64,000 nt of DNA from Ferrovum sp. (GTDB taxonomy: Bacteria; Pseudomonadota; Gammaproteobacteria; Burkholderiales; Ferrovaceae), in NCBI GenBank assembly GCA_010435995.1, contig JAAGNR010000066.1, positions 1-64,000 of the forward strand, given 5' to 3'. This document shows, piece after piece, positions 33,671 to 44,358 of the stretch (within the stretch, counting starts at the first letter, position 1; each line of letters opens with the position of its first letter). The position numbers and the translations under genes are program-made. The notes beneath the pieces are model-generated. The model was not told the DNA's origin. It searched no databases and worked only from the letters and a program-made list of their open reading frames with translations.

Positions 33671-36600
33671 GGTCGGGACGCTCACGCTTTACCCTAGAGC
33701 AACAGGAACTGCGTCGCGCTACCTTGCCACGCCCCAGTCTCAACGCAGATCTTCCTGTTCTCCATGCGCAGGAGTCAATCCTACAAGCCATCCATAGCCA
33801 CCCTGTAATCATCGTCTGTGGCGAAACTGGTTCGGGCAAAACCACCCAACTGCCTCAACTCTGTCTTCATCTTGGGCGGGGAGTCAGCGGACTCATTGGC
33901 TGCACCCAACCACGCCGTGTGGCTGCGCGCAGCGTAGCACAACGACTGGCGCAGGAACTGGGGGGGACCGTAGGAGAACAAGTCGGCTATCAAGTGCGCT
34001 TTCATGACCAAGTGTCTGACCGCTCTTTCATAAAAATCATGACGGAAGGAATCCTGCTGGCTGAAATCAGTCACGATCCCTTGTTGCTGCGCTACGACAC
34101 CCTGATTCTGGATGAAGTCCATGAGCGTAGCCTGAACATGGATTTTCTCCTGGGTTACCTCCACCAACTCCTTCCTCAAAGACCCGACCTCAAGCTCATC
34201 CTGACTTCTGCGACCATTGATGCGGAACGGCTCTCCGCTCATTTCGGGCATACACCCATCATCGAAGTCTCCGGCCGTACTTACCCCGTGGAGACCCGTT
34301 GGCGTCCACCCACCCCTCTCACAGCAGAAGAAAAGGAAGGAGGTACCGAAGAGGAGGAAGATCGTCAGCTCCAGGCCTTGCTCCAGGCCGTGGATGAATT
34401 GAGCGAGTTTCATGATCGGGGAGATATCCTGATTTTTTTGGCGGGAGAAAGGGATATCAGGGTCACGGCAGAGGCCTTACGCAAACATCACCCGCCCCAT
34501 ACGGAAATTCTGCCTCTGTATGCACGCCAATCCGTGGCTGAACAAGATCGCGTATTTCGTCCCGGAACTGGACGGCGCATTGTGCTCTCCACCAATGTCG
34601 CCGAAACATCTCTGACAGTTCCCGGCATTCATTTCGTCATTGACAGCGGCTTCGCCCGAATCAACCGTTATAGTCTGCGCACCAAAATCACCCAACTCAA
34701 AGTGGAAAAAATTTCTCAGGCCGCCGCCCGTCAGCGCGCCGGGCGCTGCGGTCGAGTGGCAGCAGGCATATGCATTCGCCTCTATGATGAAACCGACTTT
34801 CTGGAACGCCCGCTCTTTACCACTCCTGAAATTCTGCGCACCTCCCTGGCCAGTGTCATCTTGCGCATGACCTGGCTCAATCTTGGCACCCTCGACACTT
34901 TCCCTCTACTCGATCGTCCGACACCACGGGCCATTGAAGAAGGGTATCGCCTGTTGAATGAATTGGGGGCTTGCGATGACAATAAGCAGTTGACGCCACT
35001 GGGGCGTGAACTGGCCCCTTTGCCTCTGGATCCCCGCTTGGGACGAATGTTGCTGGCAGCTCGGTCCTTTCAGTGTCTAAGGGAGATGCTCATTCTCACT
35101 GCTGCCCTGAGTGCGCAGGATCCGCGCGAACGACCTCAGGCAGACCGGGCCCGTGCCGACGCCCATCACGCTCAATTCCTGCGCGAAGGTTCCGACTTTC
35201 TGGCACTCCTGAGTGTCTGGAATGCCCTTCAGGAAGCTTTCAGTCATCGCAAATCCGGGCGCCAGCTGGCTCAGTTCTGCCGCAAGCAATATCTGTCGCT
35301 ACAACGAGTTCGTGAGTGGCGCGAACTCCATGGTCAGCTTGCAGCATTAGTCGCCGAACACCGTTGGCCCATGAATAATACCCCAGCGACGCCAGAACAA
35401 ATTCACCGCTCCCTCCTCAGCGGACTGCTCGGTCAAATTGGTCAACGCGATATGGACGCGCAAAATTATCTGGGACCACGCGGCATCCGCTTCTGGCTGG
35501 CTCCTGGAAGTCGTGCGCCCAAGGATCGTCCGCGCTGGCTCATGGCCGCCGAACTGGCGGAAACCACGCGCATCCAAGCGCGTCTTTGTGCGCCTGTCCT
35601 ACCCGAATGGATTGAAACCGCGGCAGGGCCGTTGCTTCAACGGAGCTATGGTGACCCATTTTGGGATGCCGCAGGAGAACAGGTGAATGCCTACGAAAAA
35701 GTCACCTTTTATGGATTGACTTTGATCACTCGTCGCTCGGTACGCTATGGCCCCCTAGCGCCCCAGGAAGCGCAGAAGATATTTATCCGCCACGCCCTGG
35801 TCGGCGGGGAATTGAAGCGCCCCCCCGCCTTTTTGCAACAAAACCTTGCTGCGATGGCGGAGATTCTGGCCCTAGAACATAAAGGACGACGTCAGGGAGT
35901 ACTGATTCCTGAAGAAGATCTCTGTGCCTTTTATGAGGATCAATTGCCTCAGGAAATCTGGAGCGGCCAACATCTTCATCGCTGGCTGCGCGAGCGTGCT
36001 CCAGCGCATCCGGATCCGCTGTTGATGACACGAGACTTCCTGATGTGTCATGCTGCGAGTGAGATTACCGAGGAACAATTTCCCGACCATCTGACCTGGG
36101 AGGGTCACAACTGGCCCTTGACTTACCGCTTTGATCCGGGCCACCCCCTCGATGGCGTCACTCTGACCCTTCCCTTGGTCTGGCTCTCGGCCCTCGGTGA
36201 AACTCCTTCGGACTGGCTTGTACCCGGCCTTATCCGCGAAAAAATCAGCCATCTCCTGAAAAAATTACCCGCTTCGGTTCGGCGTCAACTGGTCCCCTTG
36301 CCTCCCACCGTCACGGCCTTTCTGGAGAGACATGGCCCTGCCCAAGGGGCCCTTCTGCCGCAGTTGTCGGCTTTCGTCCGCCACCGAACCGGGCATAATC
36401 TGGCACCCAATGACTGGCCCTCTCTGCCCGATCACCTGCTCATGCGTCTGGTTTTGACCGATGACCAGGGAATCGAGTTGGCAAGCGGGCGCAATACTCA
36501 AAACCTGCGTCAGGAATGGGCGGCAGACGCCCATGCGGCATTGACCCCTGCCACCACATTGAACTGGAAACGATCCGATATTCTGCGCTGGGATTTCGAA

Positions 36601-37452
36601 GAACTTCCCCCTCCACAAGAAATCCAGCGCGGCGGAATTCCCCTGACCTTATATCCCGCACTGGTCGATCATGGCACCCATGTCTCCCTGGATGGTTTCG
36701 AAGATGCTGGTCTTGCCGAACTGAGCACCCGTCAAGGGGTACGCCGCCTGGCATGGCTGGCCCTTACCCCGTTACTCAAAAAGGGAACCGGTGCCCTCTC
36801 TGGAGTATTACCACTCCTCCCAGCGTATACCGAACTTCCCGGAGAGCTCCCGGCCAACGGCCAGGCAACAACAGACGCGCTGATTCAAACTCTGCTGACT
36901 CAGATGCTGTACCAATGGCTGCCCGAAGAGGCTTTGCCACCCCGCACCAGCCAACAATTTGTCAGCCAACTGCAACGATTTAAAAACCACCTGGACGCCG
37001 GCTTGAAAACGCAAATTGCGCTTTTTCTGCGTATCCTGACCCTCACTCAACATGCCCGAAAGCGCTTGGATGCTCTTCAGAAACATCGCGTTCTTCACCC
37101 CTCCTTGGTGGTGATCGCGCAGCATCTCACCTACTTGGTCAATAAAACCTCCTTGAGAGAAACGCCTCCGCGCCGTCTGCAACATTTTCCACGTTATGTT
37201 GAAGCCATCGGAATTCGTTTGGACAAGCTGCCCCGCGAGCCCCAGACAGATGCCCAAAAAAACACTTCCATCCTGCATCTCGAACGGTTATGGCAGCAAA
37301 CCATGAATCGCCGCGGACCTTCTCCAGATCTGGAAGAATTCCGCTGGCAACTGGAAGAGTTGCGTTGCGCCCTTTTCGCCCAATCCCTCAAGACCGAACA
37401 ACCGGTTTCGGTCAAACGCCTAGAAAAATTTTGGGAAACTCACCTGAAATAG
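33667..37452 (+). CDS. hrpA: ATP-dependent RNA helicase HrpA
   Basis: VCGETGSGKTTQLPQLCLHLG, LDEVHERSLNMDFLLG; ATGA overlap with preceding stop. Confidence 0.95.
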   Translation: MRSGRSRFTLEQQELRRATLPRPSLNADLPVLHAQESILQAIHSHPVIIVCGETGSGKTTQLPQLCLHLGRGVSGLIGCTQPRRVAARSVAQRLAQELGGTVGEQVGYQVRFHDQVSDRSFIKIMTEGILLAEISHDPLLLRYDTLILDEVHERSLNMDFLLGYLHQLLPQRPDLKLILTSATIDAERLSAHFGHTPIIEVSGRTYPVETRWRPPTPLTAEEKEGGTEEEEDRQLQALLQAVDELSEFHDRGDILIFLAGERDIRVTAEALRKHHPPHTEILPLYARQSVAEQDRVFRPGTGRRIVLSTNVAETSLTVPGIHFVIDSGFARINRYSLRTKITQLKVEKISQAAARQRAGRCGRVAAGICIRLYDETDFLERPLFTTPEILRTSLASVILRMTWLNLGTLDTFPLLDRPTPRAIEEGYRLLNELGACDDNKQLTPLGRELAPLPLDPRLGRMLLAARSFQCLREMLILTAALSAQDPRERPQADRARADAHHAQFLREGSDFLALLSVWNALQEAFSHRKSGRQLAQFCRKQYLSLQRVREWRELHGQLAALVAEHRWPMNNTPATPEQIHRSLLSGLLGQIGQRDMDAQNYLGPRGIRFWLAPGSRAPKDRPRWLMAAELAETTRIQARLCAPVLPEWIETAAGPLLQRSYGDPFWDAAGEQVNAYEKVTFYGLTLITRRSVRYGPLAPQEAQKIFIRHALVGGELKRPPAFLQQNLAAMAEILALEHKGRRQGVLIPEEDLCAFYEDQLPQEIWSGQHLHRWLRERAPAHPDPLLMTRDFLMCHAASEITEEQFPDHLTWEGHNWPLTYRFDPGHPLDGVTLTLPLVWLSALGETPSDWLVPGLIREKISHLLKKLPASVRRQLVPLPPTVTAFLERHGPAQGALLPQLSAFVRHRTGHNLAPNDWPSLPDHLLMRLVLTDDQGIELASGRNTQNLRQEWAADAHAALTPATTLNWKRSDILRWDFEELPPPQEIQRGGIPLTLYPALVDHGTHVSLDGFEDAGLAELSTRQGVRRLAWLALTPLLKKGTGALSGVLPLLPAYTELPGELPANGQATTDALIQTLLTQMLYQWLPEEALPPRTSQQFVSQLQRFKNHLDAGLKTQIALFLRILTLTQHARKRLDALQKHRVLHPSLVVIAQHLTYLVNKTSLRETPPRRLQHFPRYVEAIGIRLDKLPREPQTDAQKNTSILHLERLWQQTMNRRGPSPDLEEFRWQLEELRCALFAQSLKTEQPVSVKRLEKFWETHLK

Positions 37453-37522
37453 GATTTCACCCTTGCAGTTTTGATGAATTTTTTGTATCTTAAAAGCATA
37501 TTGCCCACTCCGGAATTTGCCA

Positions 37523-38455
37523 ATGTCTTTCTCTGTATCACGCCTCTGGCTTCTGATGGGTTTTTTAACACTCCTCTCTGTTCATTCACCGTGGGCTGAG
37601 GCGCGTGTACGCCATCACCATCTCCACCATCATGCTAGGGTAAACTCTGATCCGCGTCAGATGTCACTTCTGTCTGAAACCGCGCTGGTGGTGGATGAAC
37701 AAACACAGAAGGTGGTCTTTGCCAAAAACCCGGAACCAATACACCCCATAGCCTCTATCACCAAACTCATGACGGCTCTGGTGGTACTGAACAACAAACA
37801 GAATCTCACCGAAACCCTTACCGTTACCCAAGAGGATGTAGATACCTTACGTTTCAGCCGCTCCCATTTGCGCGTAGGGACCCAGGCCACGCGTCTGGAA
37901 TTTTTGCGAATGGCTCTGGTCGCTTCGGAAAATCGTGCTGCGTCAGCGCTGGCACGCAATTTCCCTGGAGGCAAAGCGGCTTTTGTCCAGGGCATGAACC
38001 AGGAAGCCCTGAAATTGGGCATGAAGGACAGCCACTTCGAAGATTCCAGCGGGCTCAACAGCGCCAATGTCGCCACCGCTCATGACTTGGCCATACTTGT
38101 AGACACGGCCGTCAAGGTTCCTCTCATTCATGAGATCACCACGCAGGCTGAGGTTCAGGCCCCCATCGGGCGCGGAGGCCGTTTGGTTACGCTGCATAAT
38201 ACCAATCCTCTGGTGGCCCATGAAGGCTGGAACATTGGGCTGTCAAAGACCGGGTTCATCAATGAGGCCGGTCAATGTCTGGTGATGCAGGCCACCATCC
38301 GCCAACGCCCTACGATCATTGTTTTACTGGACTCCCATGGTCGTCATGCCCGTTTTGCCGATGCCAATCGCGTGCGCCGCTGGCTCGAAGTTCAGGACCA
38401 AACCACTCTGGGTGAAGTCAAAGCCAATCCTGCCGTAGGGGCTGCGGCGCTGTAG
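37523..38455 (+). CDS. pbpG: D-alanyl-D-alanine endopeptidase (PBP7 type)
   Basis: Signal peptide; SITKLMTALVVL (SxxK), SENRAASAL, KTGFINEAG. Confidence 0.88.
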   Translation: MSFSVSRLWLLMGFLTLLSVHSPWAEARVRHHHLHHHARVNSDPRQMSLLSETALVVDEQTQKVVFAKNPEPIHPIASITKLMTALVVLNNKQNLTETLTVTQEDVDTLRFSRSHLRVGTQATRLEFLRMALVASENRAASALARNFPGGKAAFVQGMNQEALKLGMKDSHFEDSSGLNSANVATAHDLAILVDTAVKVPLIHEITTQAEVQAPIGRGGRLVTLHNTNPLVAHEGWNIGLSKTGFINEAGQCLVMQATIRQRPTIIVLLDSHGRHARFADANRVRRWLEVQDQTTLGEVKANPAVGAAAL

Positions 38456-38466
38456 GGGTTTTACCC

Positions 38467-39195
38467 ATGCGCGTGGGATTATGGATCACCTGCCTAGTGG
38501 ACCTGATGCGTCCGGCCATTGGATTTTCCGCCTTAAAACTTTTGGAAGACAGTGGTTGCACCGTGGTGGTACCTCACCTGCAAACCTGTTGTGGACAACC
38601 TGGTTACAATAGCGGCGACCTTCAATCTGGCAAGGATTTGGCACTCAAATTTCTCCATGAATGTGAAGACTTTGATGCTGTGGTGGTTCCCAGCGGTTCG
38701 TGCGGCGGCATGATGCGCAAACATTACCCTACCCTATTTCAAGACAACCTTGAGCTGCAGAGCCGATTCACCGCCTTGGCAGGTCGTGTCTGGGAGCTTT
38801 CCGAATTTTTGCTACAAAGACCCCTCCCCCCATTGTCTACTCGGTTCAAAGGGCGTCTGACCTACCACGACAGCTGTTCTGGACTGCGCGAACTGGGCAT
38901 CCGTCATGGCCCACGCCAGTTGCTCCAACAGATTCCAGGCGTGGAACTGGTGGAAATGGCAGACCGTGACATTTGTTGTGGTTTTGGCGGCGCATTTTCG
39001 GTAAAACTGGGAGATATCTCTACCCGCATGGCAGAAAACAAGTGCCGCTCGATCCGTGCCACCGGTGCCCATGCCGTGGTAGGAGGTGATTTGGGATGTC
39101 TTCTCACCATTGAAGGACGACTGCGCCGGGAAGGGGACGACCAGACCCAGGTTTGGCACTGGGCCGAAATCCTGGCTGGAATGGCCTCACATTGA
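38467..39195 (+). CDS. lutA: L-lactate utilisation protein LutA (Cys-rich CCG domains)
   Basis: MRVGLWITCLVDLMRPAIGFSALKLLEDSGCTVVVPHLQTCCGQPGYNSG; two CCG motifs. Confidence 0.9.
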   Translation: MRVGLWITCLVDLMRPAIGFSALKLLEDSGCTVVVPHLQTCCGQPGYNSGDLQSGKDLALKFLHECEDFDAVVVPSGSCGGMMRKHYPTLFQDNLELQSRFTALAGRVWELSEFLLQRPLPPLSTRFKGRLTYHDSCSGLRELGIRHGPRQLLQQIPGVELVEMADRDICCGFGGAFSVKLGDISTRMAENKCRSIRATGAHAVVGGDLGCLLTIEGRLRREGDDQTQVWHWAEILAGMASH

Positions 39196-40607
39196 TGCAC
39201 AGCAAGGCTGACCACTTCAAGGAGAATTCGCGGCGCCAGCTCGGCGATGCCACACTGCAGCAGAATATGCGTCGTTTCGGTGGCCGCTTTGCCCAAGCTC
39301 GGGCTGTGGCCATGGAAGAATTGCCGGACCTCGAAGCCCTCCGCGATCAGGCGGCAGCCATTCGGGATCGCAGTTTATATCAACTGGACGAATGGTTGCT
39401 GCGTTTTGAAGCCCAGGCCAAAAATGCCGGTATCACTGTCCACTGGGCGGCCACGGGTGCTGAAGTCAATCGTATTGTGCTAGAAATTGCGCAGGCTGCG
39501 GACGTACGCAAGGTCGTCAAATCCAAATCCATGGTCAGCGAGGAAACCGGACTCAATGAGGCCCTCATCGGGGCCGGACTACATGTCGTGGAAACCGACT
39601 TGGGAGAGTATATTCTGCAGTTGGCAGAGGAGCCTCCTTCTCATCTGATTGCGCCTGCCCTCCATAAAAACGTGGAGGAAGTTGCGGATCTCTTTGCGGC
39701 CCACCACCATACTCCGCGCCAGACAGACATTCCCTCTCTTTGTCGCGAGGCCAGAGTACAACTTCGCCCCCATTTCCTTGATGCAGACATGGGAATCACC
39801 GGGGGTAATTTTTTGATAGCCGAAACCGGCTCCGTGGTACTGGTAACCAATGAAGGAAATGGCCGCATGGTTACCACCCTGCCACGAGTACATGTAGCCA
39901 TCACCGGAATTGAAAAAGTTTTGCCCACACTGGATGATCTGACCACCCTGCTGAAATTGTTACCGCGTTCCGCTACCGGTCAGAGCATCACCAACTATGT
40001 CTCTCTCCTGACCGGCCCGCGTCACGACGATGAAAGGGAAGGACCCAGCCAATCCCACATCATTCTGGTCGACGGCGGCCGTTCTGAAGTTCTTGGAACC
40101 GCTTTGCAACCAGCATTGCGCTGTATTCGCTGCGGCGCCTGCATGAATCATTGCCCGGTATACCAAAACATTGGCGGACAGGCCTACGGATGGGTTTATC
40201 CAGGCCCTATTGGCGCCATTCTCACTCCCGCCTATCTGGGGTTGGATCAGGCTCGGGATCTGCCTCAGGCCGCCACCCTATGTGGCGCCTGTGAAGTGGT
40301 ATGCCCAGTCCGTATCCCTCTGCCAGCACTGATGCGAGAATTGCGTCAGCAATCGGTACAACAAGGTTTGCGCCCATGGCGCGAACGACTGGGCGTGCGT
40401 CTATGGCACTGGTTAGCATTGCATCCTCGCAGTTACCGCTGGTTCAGTCGAGTGCTGATATGGGGTCTGAGCAAGATGGCGAATGCCCAAGGGATGGTCA
40501 CACGACTCCCTGGACTGGATGGTTGGACCCAGGGGCGAGATATGCCCGCTCCACAAGGAGCATCTTTTCATTCACTGTATCGAAAAACCTCACGGAAAAC
40601 GTCTTGA
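39195..40607 (+). CDS. lutB: L-lactate utilisation iron-sulfur protein LutB
   Basis: MHSKADHFKENSRRQL...; two ferredoxin-type clusters CIRCGACMNHCPVY and CGACEVVCPVRIPL. ORF track begins at 39153; ATG near 39195 preferred. Confidence 0.9.
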   Translation: MHSKADHFKENSRRQLGDATLQQNMRRFGGRFAQARAVAMEELPDLEALRDQAAAIRDRSLYQLDEWLLRFEAQAKNAGITVHWAATGAEVNRIVLEIAQAADVRKVVKSKSMVSEETGLNEALIGAGLHVVETDLGEYILQLAEEPPSHLIAPALHKNVEEVADLFAAHHHTPRQTDIPSLCREARVQLRPHFLDADMGITGGNFLIAETGSVVLVTNEGNGRMVTTLPRVHVAITGIEKVLPTLDDLTTLLKLLPRSATGQSITNYVSLLTGPRHDDEREGPSQSHIILVDGGRSEVLGTALQPALRCIRCGACMNHCPVYQNIGGQAYGWVYPGPIGAILTPAYLGLDQARDLPQAATLCGACEVVCPVRIPLPALMRELRQQSVQQGLRPWRERLGVRLWHWLALHPRSYRWFSRVLIWGLSKMANAQGMVTRLPGLDGWTQGRDMPAPQGASFHSLYRKTSRKTS

Positions 40608-41239
40608 TTTCGTCCCGCGACCTTATTCTGCAACGCATTCGAGCGCGTCTTCACGGCGCTGTGATTCACGATGACACCATTGACCCGCAGCCGACTTCTG
40701 TCTTGCCTGCGCCCTCCCTTGAAGTGTTGCGTCAACGCTTCATGGATAAAGCATCCGCGCTGGGCTCCATGGTGCACCTCGTCCCTACGCGCGATGCAGT
40801 TCCCACGATTCTGGAAAATTTACTGCAGGAACTCGAACTTCCCCTGCAAGCAGTGTGCTGGCCAGCACTGGCCCCATGGTTGGACCAACATCATACTCGC
40901 TTGAATCTTTTCTTTCGCCCTGCAGAACCTGCTGATGCGGTGGGAGTAACGGGATGTCACTGTGCCATCGCCGATACCGGAACGCTGGTGCTGCGCACCT
41001 CCGCCCTCACTCCAGGAAGCGTCAGTCTATTACCTGAAACCCATGTGGCACTGGTATCAGAAGAAGATCTGGTAAGTGATATGAAAGCGAGTTGGCGACA
41101 TTTGGCGCGCGAGCCTTGGGCGCGTTCCGTCAATTTTGTCTCCGGACCTTCTCGCACAGCGGACATCGAACAAACCGTGGTGATCGGAGCTCATGGCCCG
41201 GCCCGGGTAATCATCCTGCTGTATGGATCAGCCCCTTGA
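40604..41239 (+). CDS. lutC: LutC/YkgG (LUD) domain protein, probable TTG start
   Basis: SSRDLILQRIRARLHG...GVTGCHCAIADTGTLVLRT...ARVIILLYGSAP; TTG overlaps the lutB stop. Confidence 0.82.
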   Translation: MISSRDLILQRIRARLHGAVIHDDTIDPQPTSVLPAPSLEVLRQRFMDKASALGSMVHLVPTRDAVPTILENLLQELELPLQAVCWPALAPWLDQHHTRLNLFFRPAEPADAVGVTGCHCAIADTGTLVLRTSALTPGSVSLLPETHVALVSEEDLVSDMKASWRHLAREPWARSVNFVSGPSRTADIEQTVVIGAHGPARVIILLYGSAP

Positions 41240-43033
41240 AGCTTCGTCCTCGTCGGACTGTTGTAACGCCCATAATTCACTGTAGCGCCCCCCCTGTACC
41301 AACAGGGCACTGTGCGTTCCTCGTTCGATGATTCGTCCCCCTTCCATGACCAAAATCTGATCTGCATCCACGATGGTGGACAAGCGATGGGCAATCACCA
41401 AAGTGGTATGGTGACGTGCCATGGAAGCCAATTCTTCCTGAATATCCCGCTCAAAGTTGGAATCCAACGCCGAGGTTGCTTCATCAAACACCAGAATACG
41501 TGGTGCCTTGAGAAGGGTACGGGCAATGGCAACCCGTTGTTTCTCCCCACCCGACAACTTGAGCCCCCGTTCTCCCACGGGGGTATCATATCCTTCGGGC
41601 AGGCCTTCAATAAAATTATGGATGTGGGCAGCCTGAGCACAACGCAGCACCTCTTCACGGGTGGCATCGGGCCTTCCGTAGGCAATATTGGCATAAATCG
41701 TATCATTGAATAACACCGTATCCTGCGGCACGATGCCGATGGCAGCACGCAAAGATCCTTGAGTGACCGAGCGAATATCCTGGCCATCGATCAGAATACG
41801 TCCTTCTTGCACTTCATAGAAACGGAACAACAGGCGGGACAGCGTCGATTTTCCTGCGCCACTGGACCCCACCACTGCCACCTTCTGACCCGCTGGAATC
41901 TCAAAATCCACGCCATGCAAAATGGGACGGCGCGGGTCATAGGCAAAATTCACCGCCTCAAAGCGCACCACCCCATCTTGAACCTGTAGTGGAAGTGCCC
42001 CCGGCTGATCCTGAACTTCTGTTTGCACCGTGAGCAAACGAAACATCCGGTCCATGTCTGCCAAAGCCTGCTTGATTTCACGATACACCACCCCGAGAAA
42101 ATTCAGGGGCATATATAGCTGTAATAACAAAGCATTGATCAGCACGAGATCGCCCACCGTCAAATGTCCATGAGCCACACCCGTGGCAGCACGCATCATG
42201 AGAGCCACGGCACCGATGCCAATGATCAAACTCTGTACCCCATTGAGCAAGGCCAATGAGGTTTGACTCTTGACGGCAGCCTCTTCCCAGCGAGCCAGAT
42301 TTTCATCATAACGTTGGGCTTCCCAAGCCTCGTTACCAAAGTATTTGACGGTTTCATAGTTGATCAGGCTGTCAACGGCCCGTGCATTGGCCCGGGAGTC
42401 CAATTCATTCATACGACGACGAAATGCAGTGCGCCATTCGGTGATCACCACCGTCAAGGCAATATAGATTCCCAAGGTCACCAGCGTAATGATGGCAAAC
42501 CAGGCATCATATTTCCATGACAAAATTCCCGCGACCATGGCCATTTCCACCAACGTCGGGAAAATGCTGAAAAGGGTGAAGCGCATCAAGCTTTCTATTC
42601 CCCGCGTGCCGCGTTCGATGTCCCGGGATAGCCCTCCTGTGTGCCGCTCCAGGTGGAAACGCAAATTTAGGGCATGTAAATGTTGAAATACACTCAAGGC
42701 AATACGCCGGATAGCGCGCTGAGTGACCTTGGCAAAAACCCCATCGCGCAACTCGTTAAACAGTGTCGTGGAAAAACGCAAAGCCCCATACGCCAGCACC
42801 AGACTCACTGGAACCATGAGCACTCCTTGTCCAGGAGCCAATCGATCGATGATCTGCTTTAATACTAGGGGTATGGTGACATTGGCGACTTTAGCCAGTA
42901 TCAAACAGGCCAGAGCCAATCCTACCCGACCTTTAAAAGCCAGAAGATAAGGCAGCAAACCACGAATGGCGCGCCAATCACCCGAGGTAAACTGCTGCGG
43001 CGAGGGAGTACCTGAAGAACCATGGGGTCTCAT
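41228..43033 (-). CDS. ABC exporter, fused permease-ATPase (ATM1/HMT1 type)
   Basis: VAVVGSSGAGKSTLSRLLFRFYEVQEGRI, LSGGEKQRVAIARTLLKAPRILVFDEATSALDS. Confidence 0.92.
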   Translation of the reverse strand: MRPHGSSGTPSPQQFTSGDWRAIRGLLPYLLAFKGRVGLALACLILAKVANVTIPLVLKQIIDRLAPGQGVLMVPVSLVLAYGALRFSTTLFNELRDGVFAKVTQRAIRRIALSVFQHLHALNLRFHLERHTGGLSRDIERGTRGIESLMRFTLFSIFPTLVEMAMVAGILSWKYDAWFAIITLVTLGIYIALTVVITEWRTAFRRRMNELDSRANARAVDSLINYETVKYFGNEAWEAQRYDENLARWEEAAVKSQTSLALLNGVQSLIIGIGAVALMMRAATGVAHGHLTVGDLVLINALLLQLYMPLNFLGVVYREIKQALADMDRMFRLLTVQTEVQDQPGALPLQVQDGVVRFEAVNFAYDPRRPILHGVDFEIPAGQKVAVVGSSGAGKSTLSRLLFRFYEVQEGRILIDGQDIRSVTQGSLRAAIGIVPQDTVLFNDTIYANIAYGRPDATREEVLRCAQAAHIHNFIEGLPEGYDTPVGERGLKLSGGEKQRVAIARTLLKAPRILVFDEATSALDSNFERDIQEELASMARHHTTLVIAHRLSTIVDADQILVMEGGRIIERGTHSALLVQGGRYSELWALQQSDEDEASRG

Positions 43034-43998
43034 AGAGGGAGGGACTCCATCATGGGCAACCCAATGCGGTTTTCCCCCATCATACGAACTGGGACCAAAT
43101 GAGCGGTTGCCACATCGAATCTGACCAGACCATGAAAGGTTCCGTTTCCATACACTCTGAGTAAATCACCCGTCATAGCCCCTACCCAAGGGATTTCTCT
43201 TCCTTGAATCAAGGCACGCGCTGCTGTGGAATCCAGATCCAACCGGGGAACTCCAGCCAGTAAGGTATCCAGGGGCTGCAACCTCTGCTCCCGCTGTTCC
43301 AGCGTCATGGATTCCAGTTGTTCCAAAGTGACTGCCTGCGCTAATACAAAGGGGCCGGTCCCCGTACGTCTCAAACCGGCAAGGTAGGCTCCACACCCCA
43401 GAGCAGCGCCAATGTCCTGGGCTAAAACCCGAATGTACGTCCCTTTGCTCACCGTGACATGAATTTCTAGCTGTTGCTCCTCCCATGAGGTCAATTTCAG
43501 AGTAGAAATCTCAATGAAACGAGGTTGACGTTCGATGTCTTGACCCGCACGGGCGTGGAGATACAACGCTTTTCCCGCGACTTTCAGGGCTGAATGCATG
43601 GGCGGCACTTGCGTCTGTGGACCCAGAAATTGGCGCAATATCTCTTCCAGGTTATCACGAGTCCCCTGAAAAGGCTTGCCAACCTTCAATTCACCTTCAC
43701 CATCACCTGTCGAACTGGTCATTCCCAGTCTTAGAACAGCGTGATAGCTTTTGGGCGCTTCCAGAATCCATCCGGAATATTTGGTGGCCTCACCCAAACA
43801 CAATGGCAACAATCCGGTGGCATGAGGATCCAGAGTCCCCGTATGTCCCGCCTTGAGTGCTCCAAATAAACGCCGCACCCGCTGCAAGGCATGATTGCTC
43901 GATACCCCCCAAGGTTTATCCAGAAGGACAACCCCTGTAATCGCACGTCGCAATGGCGGCAACGCAGAGAGTCCCTCAGGGCTGGTGGCGTTCTTCAT
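43030..43998 (-). CDS. truB: tRNA pseudouridine-55 synthase
   Basis: GVVLLDKPWGVSSNHALQRVRRLFGALKAGHTGTLDPHATGLLPLCLGEATK. Confidence 0.95.
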   Translation of the reverse strand: MKNATSPEGLSALPPLRRAITGVVLLDKPWGVSSNHALQRVRRLFGALKAGHTGTLDPHATGLLPLCLGEATKYSGWILEAPKSYHAVLRLGMTSSTGDGEGELKVGKPFQGTRDNLEEILRQFLGPQTQVPPMHSALKVAGKALYLHARAGQDIERQPRFIEISTLKLTSWEEQQLEIHVTVSKGTYIRVLAQDIGAALGCGAYLAGLRRTGTGPFVLAQAVTLEQLESMTLEQREQRLQPLDTLLAGVPRLDLDSTAARALIQGREIPWVGAMTGDLLRVYGNGTFHGLVRFDVATAHLVPVRMMGENRIGLPMMESLPL

Positions 43999-44344
43999 CA
44001 GAGGCCACAGCAGCATCGATGAGATGCGATAGGGCCAAGGCACGCTCCACCGTATGATCCGCCAAGAAATGCAGCTGCGGCAAGGTATGTATCGTCAACC
44101 GCTTGCCCAAATGGTGCCGCAGAAAGCCGGCTCCATCTCGCAATGCTTGCAGGGAGCGGTCCAATACTTCATCCCCCTGCAAACTGCTGACAAAAACCTT
44201 GGCATGCGCATAATCCGCCGCGACTTCAACGGCGGTAAAAGTGACCATACCCAAGCGCGGATCCTTAAATTCGCGGCGTACCACCGCAGCCAACTCCTTC
44301 TGGAGTTGATCTGCTACCCGTTGTTGCCGTGAAAAAGTTCGCAT
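43976..44344 (-). CDS. rbfA: 30S ribosome-binding factor A
   Basis: SRQQRVADQLQKELAAVVRREFKDPRLGMVTFTAVEVAADYAHAKVFVS. Confidence 0.96.
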   Translation of the reverse strand: MRTFSRQQRVADQLQKELAAVVRREFKDPRLGMVTFTAVEVAADYAHAKVFVSSLQGDEVLDRSLQALRDGAGFLRHHLGKRLTIHTLPQLHFLADHTVERALALSHLIDAAVASDEERHQP

Positions 44345-44358
44345 GCCGAGTCATTCCT

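Noticed and set aside
33781-34413. 210-aa minus-strand ORF
   Set aside because: Antisense to the HrpA helicase core.
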